Shown in pieces: positions 50,692 to 61,364 of a stretch of 64,000 nt of DNA. The stretch spans positions 434,001 through 498,000 of the forward strand of contig NZ_QAGK01000001.1 of NCBI RefSeq assembly GCF_003057885.1. The letters run 5' to 3'. The notes beneath the pieces are model-generated. The model worked only from the letters and a program-made list of their open reading frames with translations, ran no database searches and was not told where the DNA came from. The stretch comes from Oceaniglobus ichthyenteri (lineage in GTDB: Bacteria > Pseudomonadota > Alphaproteobacteria > Rhodobacterales > Rhodobacteraceae). A program made the position numbers and the translations under genes. Within the stretch, counting starts at the first letter, position 1. Each line of letters opens with the position of its first letter.

Positions 50692-51411
50692 ATGAATTAC
50701 AATTGGAACTGGGCCGTTCTGTTTCAGGAGCCTTACATGGGCTGGCTGATCAGCGGCCTTGGCTGGACTGTTGCGGTGTCGCTGTGCGCCTGGGTTGTTG
50801 CGTTTGTGATCGGCGCGCTGATCGGGGTTGGCCGCACGGTGAACAATCGGCCAATTTCATTCCTGTGCACCGCCTATGTCGAATTGTTTCGCAATGTGCC
50901 TTTGCTGGTTCAGTTGTTCGTGTGGTATTTCGCGGTGCCGGAATTGGTACCCGAAGGTTTGGGCCAATGGATGAAACGCGGCATGCCGATGCCCGAATTC
51001 ACCACAACCGTGATCGCACTGGGCCTTTATACCGCGTCGCGGGTGGCCGAACAGGTGCGCGCGGGCATCGAATCCATCCCCAAGGGGTTGAAATCTGCGG
51101 CCCGGGCCAACGGGTTGTCGGGCACACAGATGTATCGCTATATTCTTTTGCCGATCTCATTTCGTCTGATCGTGCCGCCGCTGACCTCGGAATTTCTGAC
51201 GGTGTTCAAAAACTCGTCTCTCGCGCTGACCATCGGACTGCTGGAACTGACGGCGCAAAGCCAACAGATCGCCGACTATACCTATAACAGCTTTGAGGCG
51301 TTCACCGCCGCGACAGTGATTTACATCTTCATTGCCCTGGTTGTGACCGGGCTGATGCAGATCATCGAAACCCGCACGGCCATCCCCGGCCAGTCAGGAA
51401 AGGCAGCCTGA
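50692..51411 (+). CDS. gltJ: Amino acid ABC transporter permease (GltJ)
   Basis: The 239-residue permease belongs to the HisM/GltJ family. It has membrane segments, YVELFRNVPLLVQLFVWYF near residue 63, and the EAA-type loop SIPKGLKSAARANGLSG (about residue 125). The ATG at 50692 (MNYNWNW) follows a GGGGG tract. Its stop overlaps the gltK start in TGATG. It should form the channel with GltK. Confidence 0.85.
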   Translation: MNYNWNWAVLFQEPYMGWLISGLGWTVAVSLCAWVVAFVIGALIGVGRTVNNRPISFLCTAYVELFRNVPLLVQLFVWYFAVPELVPEGLGQWMKRGMPMPEFTTTVIALGLYTASRVAEQVRAGIESIPKGLKSAARANGLSGTQMYRYILLPISFRLIVPPLTSEFLTVFKNSSLALTIGLLELTAQSQQIADYTYNSFEAFTAATVIYIFIALVVTGLMQIIETRTAIPGQSGKAA

Positions 51412-52067
51412 TGTCCGGCTTTGATTTTACCGTCATTCTGGAATCCCTCCCGTTTCTGTGGGAAGGATTGCAGCTAAGTTTTTTCCTTACGTTTCTGGCA
51501 ATTATCGGTGGCCTCGGTTTTGGCGTGTTGCTGGCGCTGGCGCGGCTGTCGGGCATCCGCGCGCTGTCGCTTGTAGCGGCGACCTATGTCAATCTGATCC
51601 GGTCTGTGCCGCTGATCCTGGTTATTTTCTGGTTCTATTTTCTGGTGCCGCTGGCGTTGGGCCGTCCGGTGGGCGGTTTTCAATCGGCTGTGATCGCCTT
51701 TGTCATGTTTGAGGCGGCGTATTATTCCGAAATCATGCGCGCCGGAATCAAAAGTGTCGCCAAAGGCCAGGTGCAGGCGGCAAAATCCACCGGTCTTGGC
51801 TATTGGCGGACCCAGCGTCATATCGTTTTGCCCCAGGCGTTTCGCAATATGATCCCGGTTCTGGTCACCCAGGCGATCATCCTGTTTCAGGACACATCGC
51901 TGGTTTTTGTGGTCAGCCTGCGGGATTTCATGACCGTCAGTTCCATTGTTGCCCGAACCGAAGGGCGGTTGGTTGAAATGTATCTTTTCGCTGCCGCCGT
52001 GTATTTTGTCATCTGTTTTGCCGGTTCGCTTGCGGTGCGCCGTCTTCAATCCAAGGTTGCCACATGA
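51411..52067 (+). CDS. gltK: Amino acid ABC transporter permease (GltK)
   Basis: The 218-residue permease is of the HisQ/GltK family. It has [29 protein letters not shown] and the EAA-type [30 protein letters not shown]. The start overlaps the gltJ stop by one base, and its own stop overlaps the gltL start by ATGA, so all three are coupled. Confidence 0.85.
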   Translation: MSGFDFTVILESLPFLWEGLQLSFFLTFLAIIGGLGFGVLLALARLSGIRALSLVAATYVNLIRSVPLILVIFWFYFLVPLALGRPVGGFQSAVIAFVMFEAAYYSEIMRAGIKSVAKGQVQAAKSTGLGYWRTQRHIVLPQAFRNMIPVLVTQAIILFQDTSLVFVVSLRDFMTVSSIVARTEGRLVEMYLFAAAVYFVICFAGSLAVRRLQSKVAT

Positions 52068-52792
52068 TCGAAATTGACAATATCTCAAAGAAATATGGAT
52101 CGTTTCAGGTTCTGCGCGACTGCTCCACCTCTGTGGCCAAAGGCGAAGTTGTCGTGGTGTGTGGCCCGTCGGGATCGGGGAAATCGACCCTGATTCAATG
52201 CGTTAACGGGCTTGAGCCGGTTCAGCAGGGGCAGATCACGGTTGATGGAATTGCCGTCACCGACAAGAAAACCAACCTGACGCGCCTGCGTGCGCGCATT
52301 GGTATGGTGTTTCAGCATTTCGAACTTTACCCGCATATGAACGTTCTGGAAAACCTGTGTCTGGCACAGGAAAAGGTTCTGAAACGCCCCCGCGCCGAAG
52401 CCGTGGCAAAGGCCGAGGCCCTGATCGCAAGGGTGGGATTATCGGATCACATTCACAAATATCCCGGCCAATTGTCGGGTGGCCAGCAACAGCGCGTCGC
52501 CATTGCGCGATCTCTGGCGATGGATCCGATTGCGATGCTGTTTGACGAACCCACTTCGGCGCTTGACCCCGAGATGATCAACGAAGTGCTGGACGTCATG
52601 GTGCAACTGGCCACCGAAGGCATGACGATGATGGTCGTGACCCACGAAATGGGCTTTGCGCGCAAAGTGGCAGATCGGGTGGTGTTCATGGACGCCGGCC
52701 GGATCGTCGAAGACCGCAAGACCGAAGATTTCTTTTCCAATCCCGAAAGCCCGCGCCTGCAGGATTTCCTGTCACGGATTCTGCATCACTAA
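52064..52792 (+). CDS. gltL: Amino acid ABC transporter ATP-binding protein (GltL)
   Basis: The 242-residue ATPase has Walker A (GPSGSGKST, about residues 35-43), the ABC signature [15 protein letters not shown], Walker B ([14 protein letters not shown]) and the H-loop (VTHEMGFA). This is the polar amino acid (HisP/GlnQ) subfamily. It drives GltJK import. It ends 76 bases before the convergent aldehyde dehydrogenase gene, with a perfect hairpin between. Confidence 0.9.
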   Translation: MIEIDNISKKYGSFQVLRDCSTSVAKGEVVVVCGPSGSGKSTLIQCVNGLEPVQQGQITVDGIAVTDKKTNLTRLRARIGMVFQHFELYPHMNVLENLCLAQEKVLKRPRAEAVAKAEALIARVGLSDHIHKYPGQLSGGQQQRVAIARSLAMDPIAMLFDEPTSALDPEMINEVLDVMVQLATEGMTMMVVTHEMGFARKVADRVVFMDAGRIVEDRKTEDFFSNPESPRLQDFLSRILHH

Positions 52793-52829
52793 TCGCACGG
52801 TTACAGGTTTGGCATTTTTCAAATGCGGA

Positions 52830-52855
52830 TATGCAGGGCGTTCGCGCCCTGCATA
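52830..52855. terminator. Perfect hairpin between convergent gltL and aldehyde dehydrogenase
   Basis: An 11-bp perfect stem (TATGCAGGGCG / CGCCCTGCATA) closes a TTCG loop. A smaller GCATTT-TTC-AAATGC repeat lies just left at 52812-52826. There is no proper T-run on either strand, so it may stop transcription from both sides inefficiently. Confidence 0.5.
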
Positions 52856-52868
52856 CCATAGGTTCGGA

Positions 52869-54308
52869 TCAGTCGTTCGACCAGCCTGAGACGGATTTGA
52901 CTTCGCAGAAGTCCTCAATCCCCCAAACGCCGCCCTCACGGCCATTGCCCGACCGTTTGATGCCACCAAACGGTGAACCGGCACCCCGGCTTTCGCCGTT
53001 CATCTCAACCATGCCCGAGCGCAGTTTTTGCGCCAGCCGGTTGCGGCGCGCACCATCCTGGGTCTGAACATAGTTGGTCAAGCCATAGTCGGTATCATTG
53101 GCCATTTCCAACGCCTGATCTTCGGTATCGAACTTCATGATCGAAAGAACAGGCCCGAAAATCTCTTCGCGCGCGATGGTCATGTCGGGGGTGACATCGG
53201 CAAAAACCGTGGGCTTGACGTAAAATCCGCGGTTCATACCCTCGGGACGTCCCGTGCCCCCGGTGACAAGGCGGGCGCCATCGTCGATGCCCTTCTGGAT
53301 CAGATCCTGAATCTTGGTCCACTGGGTTTCGTTGACAACCGGGCCGATGTGTCTGCCCTCTTTGTTGGGCGCGCCCACTTCGACCTTTTCTGCCACCAAA
53401 CGGGCATTTTCAACCGCGTCGTCATACACGCTGGCCTCAACCATCATCCGGCTTGGCGCGTTACAGCTTTGGCCTGCGTTGCTCATCATATGCAGCACGC
53501 CACGTTTGACCGCCTTTTCATCGGCATCCGCGAAAATCAGGTTCGCGCCTTTGCCGCCCAGTTCCAGATGCACCTTTTTCAAAGTGTCCGCCGCATTCTT
53601 GGAAATGGCGATTCCGGCGCGGGTCGAGCCGGTGAAGCTGACCATATCCACATCCTTGTGCCCTGTCAGCGCCGTACCTACGCCGGTTCCATCACCGTTG
53701 ACCAGATTGAACACACCGGCGGGAAACCCGGCCTCGTCCATCATTTCGGCAAACAGCATCGCGCTCAGCGGGCTTTCCTCGGAGGGTTTCAGAACCATGG
53801 TGCATCCGGCCACAACTGCCGCGCCCACCTTCAGCGTGATCTGGTTCATTGGCCAGTTCCAGGGCGTGATCATCGCCACAACGCCAACCGCTTCCTTGAT
53901 GATCCGGTCATTGGGCGCGTGTTCGCCCAGCGGTTTGATGAATTCAAATGCCTTGGCGGCGCGAATGAAGCTTTTCAGATGGCTGTAACCCGCGCCCCAT
54001 TGCGACGAGCGGGCAAAATCAATAGGCGCGCCCATTTCCTGACTGATCGCCTGTGCCATCTCTTCGGATTTCTCTTTATAAAGTGCTGCCAACTTTTCCA
54101 ACAGCGCGATCCGCTCTTGTGGCGGCGTGGCCATCCAACCGGGCAGTGCCTTTTTGGCGGCGGCAACGGCGGCATCCACGTCGGCCTGACCACCCAATGA
54201 AATCACCGCACAGGGTTCTTCTGTCGCCGGATCAATGACCTGATGATCCTTGCCCTGCTGCGGTGCAACCCATGTGCCGTTGATGTAAAAATCACGTTTC
54301 TCGATCAT
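52869..54308 (-). CDS. Aldehyde dehydrogenase family protein
   Basis: The 479-residue NAD(P)-dependent enzyme has the NAD site MVSFTGSTRAG, the catalytic Glu in HLELGGKGANLI (about residue 248) and the nucleophile Cys in NAGQSCNAPSRM (about residue 282). Both are intact. The substrate is not predictable; the length and sequence fit general aldehyde oxidation. The ATG at 54308 has a CGGAG site 9 bases upstream; the frame extends to 54344. It is downstream of the P1B ATPase gene on the same strand, 325 bases away, so it is probably expressed on its own. Confidence 0.88.
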   Translation of the reverse strand: MIEKRDFYINGTWVAPQQGKDHQVIDPATEEPCAVISLGGQADVDAAVAAAKKALPGWMATPPQERIALLEKLAALYKEKSEEMAQAISQEMGAPIDFARSSQWGAGYSHLKSFIRAAKAFEFIKPLGEHAPNDRIIKEAVGVVAMITPWNWPMNQITLKVGAAVVAGCTMVLKPSEESPLSAMLFAEMMDEAGFPAGVFNLVNGDGTGVGTALTGHKDVDMVSFTGSTRAGIAISKNAADTLKKVHLELGGKGANLIFADADEKAVKRGVLHMMSNAGQSCNAPSRMMVEASVYDDAVENARLVAEKVEVGAPNKEGRHIGPVVNETQWTKIQDLIQKGIDDGARLVTGGTGRPEGMNRGFYVKPTVFADVTPDMTIAREEIFGPVLSIMKFDTEDQALEMANDTDYGLTNYVQTQDGARRNRLAQKLRSGMVEMNGESRGAGSPFGGIKRSGNGREGGVWGIEDFCEVKSVSGWSND

Positions 54309-54633
54309 GTTTCTGTCTCCGTATGTTTCAGTTGAATGTTGCAATGCGCCGTCGTGTGCGATCCGCGATCAGGGTCGGTTTCTGCGCCCTCCTGCTGTGA
54401 TGGAATGCGCCCGTCCCGCAGGATCACGCGCCATCAAAGCCAACATGAACAGCCCCCTCATCACAGGTGAATTCCTTGAAAACCCGACAGGATTCGTGGC
54501 GACACATCAATCCCTGAAAGTTTCCCTGTCTGGCGCAGGTGCGGCAAAGTGGCCCCATACGCACCGAGAACGTCGGCAATAACGCGGCCCTTGTCAACGC
54601 CGTATCCAACCGGAATTTTACCAGCAGTGTCCG
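54309..54633. other. 325-base interval between the metal ATPase and aldehyde dehydrogenase
   Basis: I see no gene, hairpin with a T-run or strong operator here. The open frames on both strands lack ribosome sites and codon bias. It should carry the promoter of the aldehyde dehydrogenase. Confidence 0.4.
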
Positions 54634-56571
54634 TCAGACGGCAGGGGCGGCCACCCCTGCCGCGGTCTTTGACGCGCCCGTGCGCGACGGCGCGCGCAAC
54701 AGGCGCAGACCGTTCAGCACCACCAGAACTGTGCCGCCTTCGTGGCCGACCACGGCCAATGGCAAAGGCAGATCAAAGAACAACCCGGCAATGACCAACA
54801 CCGCCATCGCCCCCATTGCAAAAATCAGGTTTTGCCGGATGATCCGCGCGGTCCGGCGGGCCAATTGGTGGGCCTGTGCAAGCTGTGCCATATCTTCGGA
54901 CAACAGCGCGACATCAGCCGCCTGAAGCGCCACTTCGGACCCCGCAGCGCCCATCGCGATACCCACGTCAGCCCGGGCCAGCGCGGCGGCATCGTTCACC
55001 CCGTCCCCGACAAAGGCAACCTTGCCCTTGGCGGCCAGATCACCAACCATGCGAAGTTTATCTTCAGGCAGCATATCGGCGTGAATCTCATCCGGCTGGA
55101 ACCCCAATTCGCGGCCAATCCGCAACGCCACCGGTCGGCGATCTCCGGTCAGCATGAGGATTTTCGTGACACCGCTTTCCCGCAGTGCGCCAAGCGCGGG
55201 CGCCGAGCTTTTGCGAACCTGATCGGCAATGCTGAGCGCGCCCAACAGGCGGCTGTCCTGACCGAAATAGATCACGGTTTGGGTTTCTTCGGCCAGTGCG
55301 GCCAAATCCGGGTGGTCAATCGCCACCCCCATGCGCGCGGCCATGCGCGGATTGCCGGCCCATACTGTGCCGCCTTCTGCATCGCCCACGATACCCTCGC
55401 TTGCGCGGGCGACGACATTTTGCACCGCGACCGGGTCAATACCGCGATTGGCCGCTTCTTGCCGGATTGCCGCGCCGCTGTGATGCTCGGAATTTGCCTC
55501 AAGCCCGGCCAGCAGCGCCAGGAAACCCCGTTCATCACCCTCCAGTGAAACGATGTTGGTCACCGTCGCCTGACCGGTGGTCAGCGTGCCGGTTTTATCA
55601 AACGCAAATGTATCGACCGCCGCCAGGGTTTCCAATGCCGCGCCGCCTTTGAACAAGACGCCGCCCCGCGCTGCGGCCGACAGCGCCGACAGGATCGCGG
55701 CGGGCACCGAAATGACGATGGCACAGGGGCTGGCCGCAACCAGAAGGATCGCCGCGCGGTACAACGCGTCGTTCCAATCGCGGCCCAGCAAACTGAACAC
55801 CACAAAGGCAAGGATCGCGCCAAGCAGAACCGCAATCGTATAACGCTGTCCAAACCACGCGCTGAACCGCTCGGACGGGGCCTTGGCCGCCTGCGCCTCG
55901 GTCACCAGCGCGATCATCCGCGCAACGGTGCTTTCCTCGATGGTCTTGGTCACGGCGGCTTCCAATACGCCGTCAAGGTTTACGGTTGCCTCAAACACCT
56001 TGGCGCCTTGTTGTTTGGTGACCGGCATGGATTCACCGGTGATGTTCGCCTCATCCAGCGCGCCGCGGCCATTGACGATCTGCCCATCGGTGGGCACCCG
56101 CGCGCCGGGCCGCAACACGAAGATGTCGCCCACCTTCAGTTCACCAACCGGAATTTCCGCAACCACCCCATCGGCGGATTTGCGCAAAGCGGTTTCGGGG
56201 CGCAGCGCCATCAATGCCTCGACCGCGCGGCGCGCCCGCCCCAGCGCGCCTTCCTCTAGGGTTGTGGAAACGCTGAACAGGGTTAAAAGAACCGCCCCCT
56301 CAAACGGCGCACCAACGGCGGCGGCGGCCACGGCGGCCACGACCATCAACAGATCAATGTCCAGAACATGATCTTCCCACAGGGTCACACCCGCCCGCCA
56401 CGCCGCAGGCACCCCGCCCGCCAGATACACAAGAAGCAAACCAACAAACGTCGCCCATTCGGCGGCAATACCCGTCAGCGGCCAGAACCCGAAAATGGCC
56501 AGCACCATTCCCAGAACGGTCAGAACCGTCAGCATCACGGTGCGATCTGCAGCGAAGATTTTTTTCAACAT
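54634..56571 (-). CDS. P1B-4-type heavy-metal ATPase (Co/Fe/Zn efflux)
   Basis: The 645-residue inner-membrane P-type ATPase has the membrane motif SPC instead of CPC (about residue 282, in VAASPCAIV), the phosphorylation site FDKTGTLTTG (about residue 323), the hinge GDGVNDAAALARADVGIAMG (about residue 522), and HEGGT in the last membrane segment (VVGHEGGTVLVV). It has no N-terminal CXXC metal-binding domain. SPC plus HEGGT without that domain marks subgroup P1B-4 (CoaT, CzcP, CtpD, Nia), which exports Co2+, Fe2+ or Zn2+. The ATG at 56571 (MLKKIF) was used; an ATG at 56589 is possible. No ArsR/MerR regulator is adjacent. Confidence 0.87.
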   Translation of the reverse strand: MLKKIFAADRTVMLTVLTVLGMVLAIFGFWPLTGIAAEWATFVGLLLVYLAGGVPAAWRAGVTLWEDHVLDIDLLMVVAAVAAAAVGAPFEGAVLLTLFSVSTTLEEGALGRARRAVEALMALRPETALRKSADGVVAEIPVGELKVGDIFVLRPGARVPTDGQIVNGRGALDEANITGESMPVTKQQGAKVFEATVNLDGVLEAAVTKTIEESTVARMIALVTEAQAAKAPSERFSAWFGQRYTIAVLLGAILAFVVFSLLGRDWNDALYRAAILLVAASPCAIVISVPAAILSALSAAARGGVLFKGGAALETLAAVDTFAFDKTGTLTTGQATVTNIVSLEGDERGFLALLAGLEANSEHHSGAAIRQEAANRGIDPVAVQNVVARASEGIVGDAEGGTVWAGNPRMAARMGVAIDHPDLAALAEETQTVIYFGQDSRLLGALSIADQVRKSSAPALGALRESGVTKILMLTGDRRPVALRIGRELGFQPDEIHADMLPEDKLRMVGDLAAKGKVAFVGDGVNDAAALARADVGIAMGAAGSEVALQAADVALLSEDMAQLAQAHQLARRTARIIRQNLIFAMGAMAVLVIAGLFFDLPLPLAVVGHEGGTVLVVLNGLRLLRAPSRTGASKTAAGVAAPAV

Positions 56572-56801
56572 GGTCCACTCGGTTGGCAAGGTGAAGGAAG
56601 TTATAGGTCACTAACATAATTCATTGCAGTGAACCCGGCAAGTGATCCTTACCATAATCACAGCCGCGCCATGCGCCCCCTGTCGCCATCCGCAGCGAGG
56701 GGAAATTTCTTGCCGTTTGCAAAACACTATGCATAACTCGCAAAAAAAATAGCTTTTGTGACGCATGGTTTCGTGCGGCGAAGGCAAACCAACGAGGGAA
56801 C

Positions 56802-57719
<918 letters not shown>

Positions 57720-57723
57720 GCGC

Positions 57724-59184
57724 ATGACACATCAGGATGCTCCCACCGCCTCGAACCGTCCCGAGGGCGCGGCGCTGCTGTCTGAACAGCGCCGCGATGC
57801 CATGGGGGGCGAACCGCCCTTCGTGCCCGAACCAACAGGCGACAGCCGCCTTGTGGCCAGTATCAAGGATGCGGTGATCACGGCGGCCATCGTGGCCGGG
57901 ATCACTCTTTTCTTTCTTGCCGTGCGCAGCGACATCGATGCCGGCGGGCTGGTTCTGACCCTGCGCCCGGGCCTGTGGATGACATGGGTTGCCATTGCTT
58001 TGGTGGTGCGGTTTTTCCTGTCGTACTTCTTTTATCGCTCGGCTGCGCCGATTTCCGGCTGGTTGAAAACCGTGGTGATGCCCACAAAACGCGGTGTGCC
58101 GATTGGCAAAACTGTCGGCATCATCCTGTTGGCGATGGCGCTGACGCTGCCTTGGCTATTGTCAACTTTTCTGCCGGGGCAGAACCGGTATTTGCTGGAT
58201 CTTGCGATCCTGATCCTGACCTATGTGATGTTGGGCTGGGGGCTGAACATTGTGGTCGGTCTGGCCGGATTGCTTGATCTTGGATATGTCGCATTTTACG
58301 CGGTGGGGGCGTATTCCTTTGCGCTGCTGGCCACGAATTTTGGTCTTGGGTTCTGGGTATGCCTGCCAATGGCGGGGCTGTTTGCCGCGCTTTGGGGCAT
58401 CATGCTGGGCTTTCCGGTGTTGCGTTTGCGCGGCGATTATCTGGCCATTGTCACGCTCGCCTTTGGCGAAATCATCCGCATCGTTTTGCTGAACTGGTAT
58501 GATTTCACCGGCGGCCCCAACGGTATTCTCGGCATTCCGAAGCCCACCTTGTTCGGCATTGAATTTTCGCGCGGCGAAGGCGGATTTGCCGATTATTTCG
58601 GGCTGGAATACAGCACCGTGCATCGGTTCGTGTTTCTGTACTATATCATCCTTGCGCTCGCGCTTTTGACCAACTTCGTCACCCTGCGGCTGCGCAAATT
58701 GCCCGTTGGCCGCGCCTGGGAGGCATTGCGCGAAGATGAAATCGCCTGCCGGTCACTGGGGATCAACACGGTCAACGTCAAACTGACGGCGTTTGCCACC
58801 GGTGCGATGTTTGGCGGTTTTGCCGGCGCGTTCTTTGCCACGCGGCAAGGGTTCATTTCACCCGAAAGTTTCACCTTTATCGAATCCGCGATCATTCTGG
58901 CCATCGTTGTGCTGGGGGGCCTTGGGTCGCAACTGGGGGTGGTCATTGCATCGGTGGTGATGATCGGCGGAATCGAATTGTTGCGCAATCTGACTGTGCT
59001 GCAACAGGTGTTTGGCGACAATTTCGACCCTACCCAATACCGGATGCTGATCTTTGGTCTGGCGATGGTCGCGATCATGGTGTGGAAGCCACGCGGGCTT
59101 ATCTCATCGCGCACGCCAACGGTCATTTACAAGGAACGCAAGAAGATCGGGGCCGACGCGGTTTCGCAAGGCGAGGGTCACTGA
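57724..59184 (+). CDS. livM: Branched-chain amino acid ABC permease LivM
   Basis: The 486-residue permease is longer than the usual LivM (about 420). An N-terminal extension of about 100 residues includes a hydrophilic start (residues 1-40, rich in Ala, Pro and Glu) and two additional membrane helices. The core is typical: [48 protein letters not shown] and [19 protein letters not shown]. It follows livH after 4 bases and ends one base before livG. It pairs with LivH as the channel. Confidence 0.86.
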   Translation: MTHQDAPTASNRPEGAALLSEQRRDAMGGEPPFVPEPTGDSRLVASIKDAVITAAIVAGITLFFLAVRSDIDAGGLVLTLRPGLWMTWVAIALVVRFFLSYFFYRSAAPISGWLKTVVMPTKRGVPIGKTVGIILLAMALTLPWLLSTFLPGQNRYLLDLAILILTYVMLGWGLNIVVGLAGLLDLGYVAFYAVGAYSFALLATNFGLGFWVCLPMAGLFAALWGIMLGFPVLRLRGDYLAIVTLAFGEIIRIVLLNWYDFTGGPNGILGIPKPTLFGIEFSRGEGGFADYFGLEYSTVHRFVFLYYIILALALLTNFVTLRLRKLPVGRAWEALREDEIACRSLGINTVNVKLTAFATGAMFGGFAGAFFATRQGFISPESFTFIESAIILAIVVLGGLGSQLGVVIASVVMIGGIELLRNLTVLQQVFGDNFDPTQYRMLIFGLAMVAIMVWKPRGLISSRTPTVIYKERKKIGADAVSQGEGH

Positions 59185-60156
59185 ATGAAACAGCACACAA
59201 TCGACGCAATCACCGACCCGGTGCTGACGGTTGAACATCTGACCATGCAATTTGGCGGGTTGGTGGCGGTTGATGACCTGTCGTTCAATATCGGGCGCGG
59301 TGATATCACCGCGCTGATCGGCCCGAATGGCGCCGGCAAGACGACCGTGTTCAACTGTATCACCGGGTTTTACAAACCGACCGAAGGGCGCATCGCCATG
59401 CGCCGGGGGCGCAACGTATCCGATGAAACAATTGGCGCGCTGACCGAAACGGGGCGCCAGTTCGACCGCCAGGGCGATGCCGTTTACCTGTTGGAGCGGA
59501 TGGCCGATTTCCGGATCACCGAACAGGCCGGTGTGGCGCGCACCTTTCAGAATATCCGCCTGTTTGGCGGCATGACCGTTCTGGAAAACCTGTTGGTGGC
59601 CCAACATAACAAGCTGATGAAGGCATCAAATTACTCCATCGGCGGGCTGTTGGGTTTGCCCGGCTATCGGCGCGCGGCGGACCGGGCCAAGGAAATTGCC
59701 ATCGAATGGCTGCGCCACGCCGATCTGTTGGACCGCGCCGACGATCCGGCATCCGATCTGTCCTATGGGGCCCAAAGACGGTTGGAAATCGTGCGCGCAA
59801 TGTGCACCGAGCCATCGCTTTTGTGTCTTGATGAACCGGCGGCGGGGCTGAACCCGCGCGAATCGAACGAGCTGAATCAGCTTTTGCGCTATATCCGCGA
59901 TTCCCACGATGTTTCGATCCTGTTGATCGAACATGACATGGGCGTGGTGATGGAGATTTCCGACCACATCATCGTTCTGGAATACGGCAAGAAGATCGCC
60001 GATGGCACAGCCGCCGAAGTGCGCGACGATCCCGCCGTGATCGCGGCCTATCTGGGCGTCGACGATGACGAGGTCGATCAGGTCGAGGAAGATCTGGGCC
60101 TGCGCAAACCCGACCAGCCATACGACAAATCCGATCTGCCAGGAGAAAACACATGA
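59185..60156 (+). CDS. livG: Branched-chain amino acid ABC ATP-binding protein LivG (extended)
   Basis: The 323-residue ATPase has Walker A (GPNGAGKTT, about residues 47-55), the ABC signature variant [15 protein letters not shown], Walker B ([12 protein letters not shown]) and the H-loop ([10 protein letters not shown]). It is about 65 residues longer than usual. One insert of about 40 residues lies between Walker A and the Q-loop region ([17 protein letters not shown] to RMADFR), and an acidic tail ([13 protein letters not shown]) ends it. Both nucleotide sites look intact. Its last bases overlap livF by ATGA. Confidence 0.86.
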   Translation: MKQHTIDAITDPVLTVEHLTMQFGGLVAVDDLSFNIGRGDITALIGPNGAGKTTVFNCITGFYKPTEGRIAMRRGRNVSDETIGALTETGRQFDRQGDAVYLLERMADFRITEQAGVARTFQNIRLFGGMTVLENLLVAQHNKLMKASNYSIGGLLGLPGYRRAADRAKEIAIEWLRHADLLDRADDPASDLSYGAQRRLEIVRAMCTEPSLLCLDEPAAGLNPRESNELNQLLRYIRDSHDVSILLIEHDMGVVMEISDHIIVLEYGKKIADGTAAEVRDDPAVIAAYLGVDDDEVDQVEEDLGLRKPDQPYDKSDLPGENT

Positions 60157-60905
60157 GCGTCGCGGCGCAACAGCAATCCGACCGCACGCCGCTTTTGGCG
60201 ATCCGCGGGGTCGAAACATTCTATGGCAAGATTCAAGCCCTGCGCAGTGTCGATGTCGATGTGTATGAGGGCGAAATTGTCACGATGATCGGCGCAAACG
60301 GGGCGGGAAAATCAACGCTGATGATGACGATCTGTGGCGATCCACAGGCGCGCGCGGGTCAGATCCTGTATCGCGGAGAGGACATTACCCGCCTGCCCAC
60401 CCATGACATCATGTCAAAATCCATCGCCCAATCGCCCGAAGGGCGGCGGGTTTTTCCGCGCATGACGGTGATGGAAAATCTTCAGATGGGCGCGATCCTT
60501 GAGGATGAAAAGGATTTTGACGATGATCTGCGCAAGGTGTTCGATCTGTTCCCGCGCCTGAAGGAACGGCGCGGCCAGCGGGGCGGCACCCTGTCGGGGG
60601 GCGAACAACAAATGTTGGCCATTGGCCGCGCCCTGATGAGCCGTCCAAAACTTCTACTGCTTGATGAACCGTCACTGGGCCTGGCCCCTTTGATCGTCAA
60701 ACAGATTTTCGAAGTGATCCGCGAACTGAACCGCAATGAGGGGTTGACCGTATTTCTTGTGGAACAGAATGCGTTTCACGCTCTGCGTCTGGCCCATCGT
60801 GGATATGTCATGGTGAACGGATCGGTCACAATGACCGGAACAGGCGCCGAGCTTTTGGCACGCGACGAGGTGCGCAGCGCCTATCTGGAAGGGGGGGCGC
60901 ACTGA
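60153..60905 (+). CDS. livF: Branched-chain amino acid ABC ATP-binding protein LivF
   Basis: The 250-residue ATPase has Walker A (GANGAGKSTL, about residues 46-55), the ABC signature LSGGEQQMLAIGRAL, Walker B (LLLLDEPSLGLA) and FLVEQNAFHALRLA after the H-loop position. It is the LivF type. It overlaps livG at the start and the membrane-protein gene by one base at the end. It forms the ATPase pair with LivG. Confidence 0.9.
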   Translation: MSVAAQQQSDRTPLLAIRGVETFYGKIQALRSVDVDVYEGEIVTMIGANGAGKSTLMMTICGDPQARAGQILYRGEDITRLPTHDIMSKSIAQSPEGRRVFPRMTVMENLQMGAILEDEKDFDDDLRKVFDLFPRLKERRGQRGGTLSGGEQQMLAIGRALMSRPKLLLLDEPSLGLAPLIVKQIFEVIRELNRNEGLTVFLVEQNAFHALRLAHRGYVMVNGSVTMTGTGAELLARDEVRSAYLEGGAH

Positions 60906-61279
60906 TGCCACCGGAAATGAGCCTGCTTTGGGAAGTGTCCCTGCCGAAATTCTTTTTTGTCACCTTCATTCTGGGGGGCGGCGGTGCATGGATGATTGGC
61001 CGCAGTACCGCCCTGAACTGGAGCGGTTGGGGATTGATGGCGTTCTATCTGCTGCTTTTGACGGTTGCAGTTCGGTTCATCCATTTCAGTCTGTTTGGCG
61101 GGTCGTTTTTCCTGCCCTTCGCAACCTTTGGAACCGCGATATATTATGCCATCATCGATTATATCGTGCTGTTCGGGTTTGCCGCGGCGGGGCGCGTGCT
61201 TATGCGCAACCGGCAAATGGCGCGCCAGTACGGTTTTGTTCACCGCGCGGCATCTGGTTCAAATCCACAAAAAGGATAG
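60905..61279 (+). CDS. Small membrane protein of the Liv cluster (DUF6867-like)
   Basis: The 124-residue protein has three to four hydrophobic segments (KFFFVTFILGGGGAWMIG, WGLMAFYLLLLTVAV, IYYAIIDYIVLFGFAAAG) and a basic end (RNRQMARQYGF). It starts in the stop of livF (TGATG) and lies before the binding protein, so it is made with the transporter. I believe this is the DUF6867 family, seen in alphaproteobacterial Liv clusters; it may be an accessory or assembly factor (inference). Confidence 0.7.
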   Translation: MPPEMSLLWEVSLPKFFFVTFILGGGGAWMIGRSTALNWSGWGLMAFYLLLLTVAVRFIHFSLFGGSFFLPFATFGTAIYYAIIDYIVLFGFAAAGRVLMRNRQMARQYGFVHRAASGSNPQKG

Positions 61280-61364
61280 ACTGACCCCAGAGATGATTCG
61301 CCCCTTGGGCAAAGCTGTCTTGATATAAATAATGAACGATACGAAACCACAGGAAGGTAAAAAA

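Noticed and set aside
61240-61270. GGTTCAAATCC motif resembling a tRNA T-arm
   Set aside because: It lies inside the coding end of the small Liv membrane protein, and no acceptor, D or anticodon stem can be built around it.
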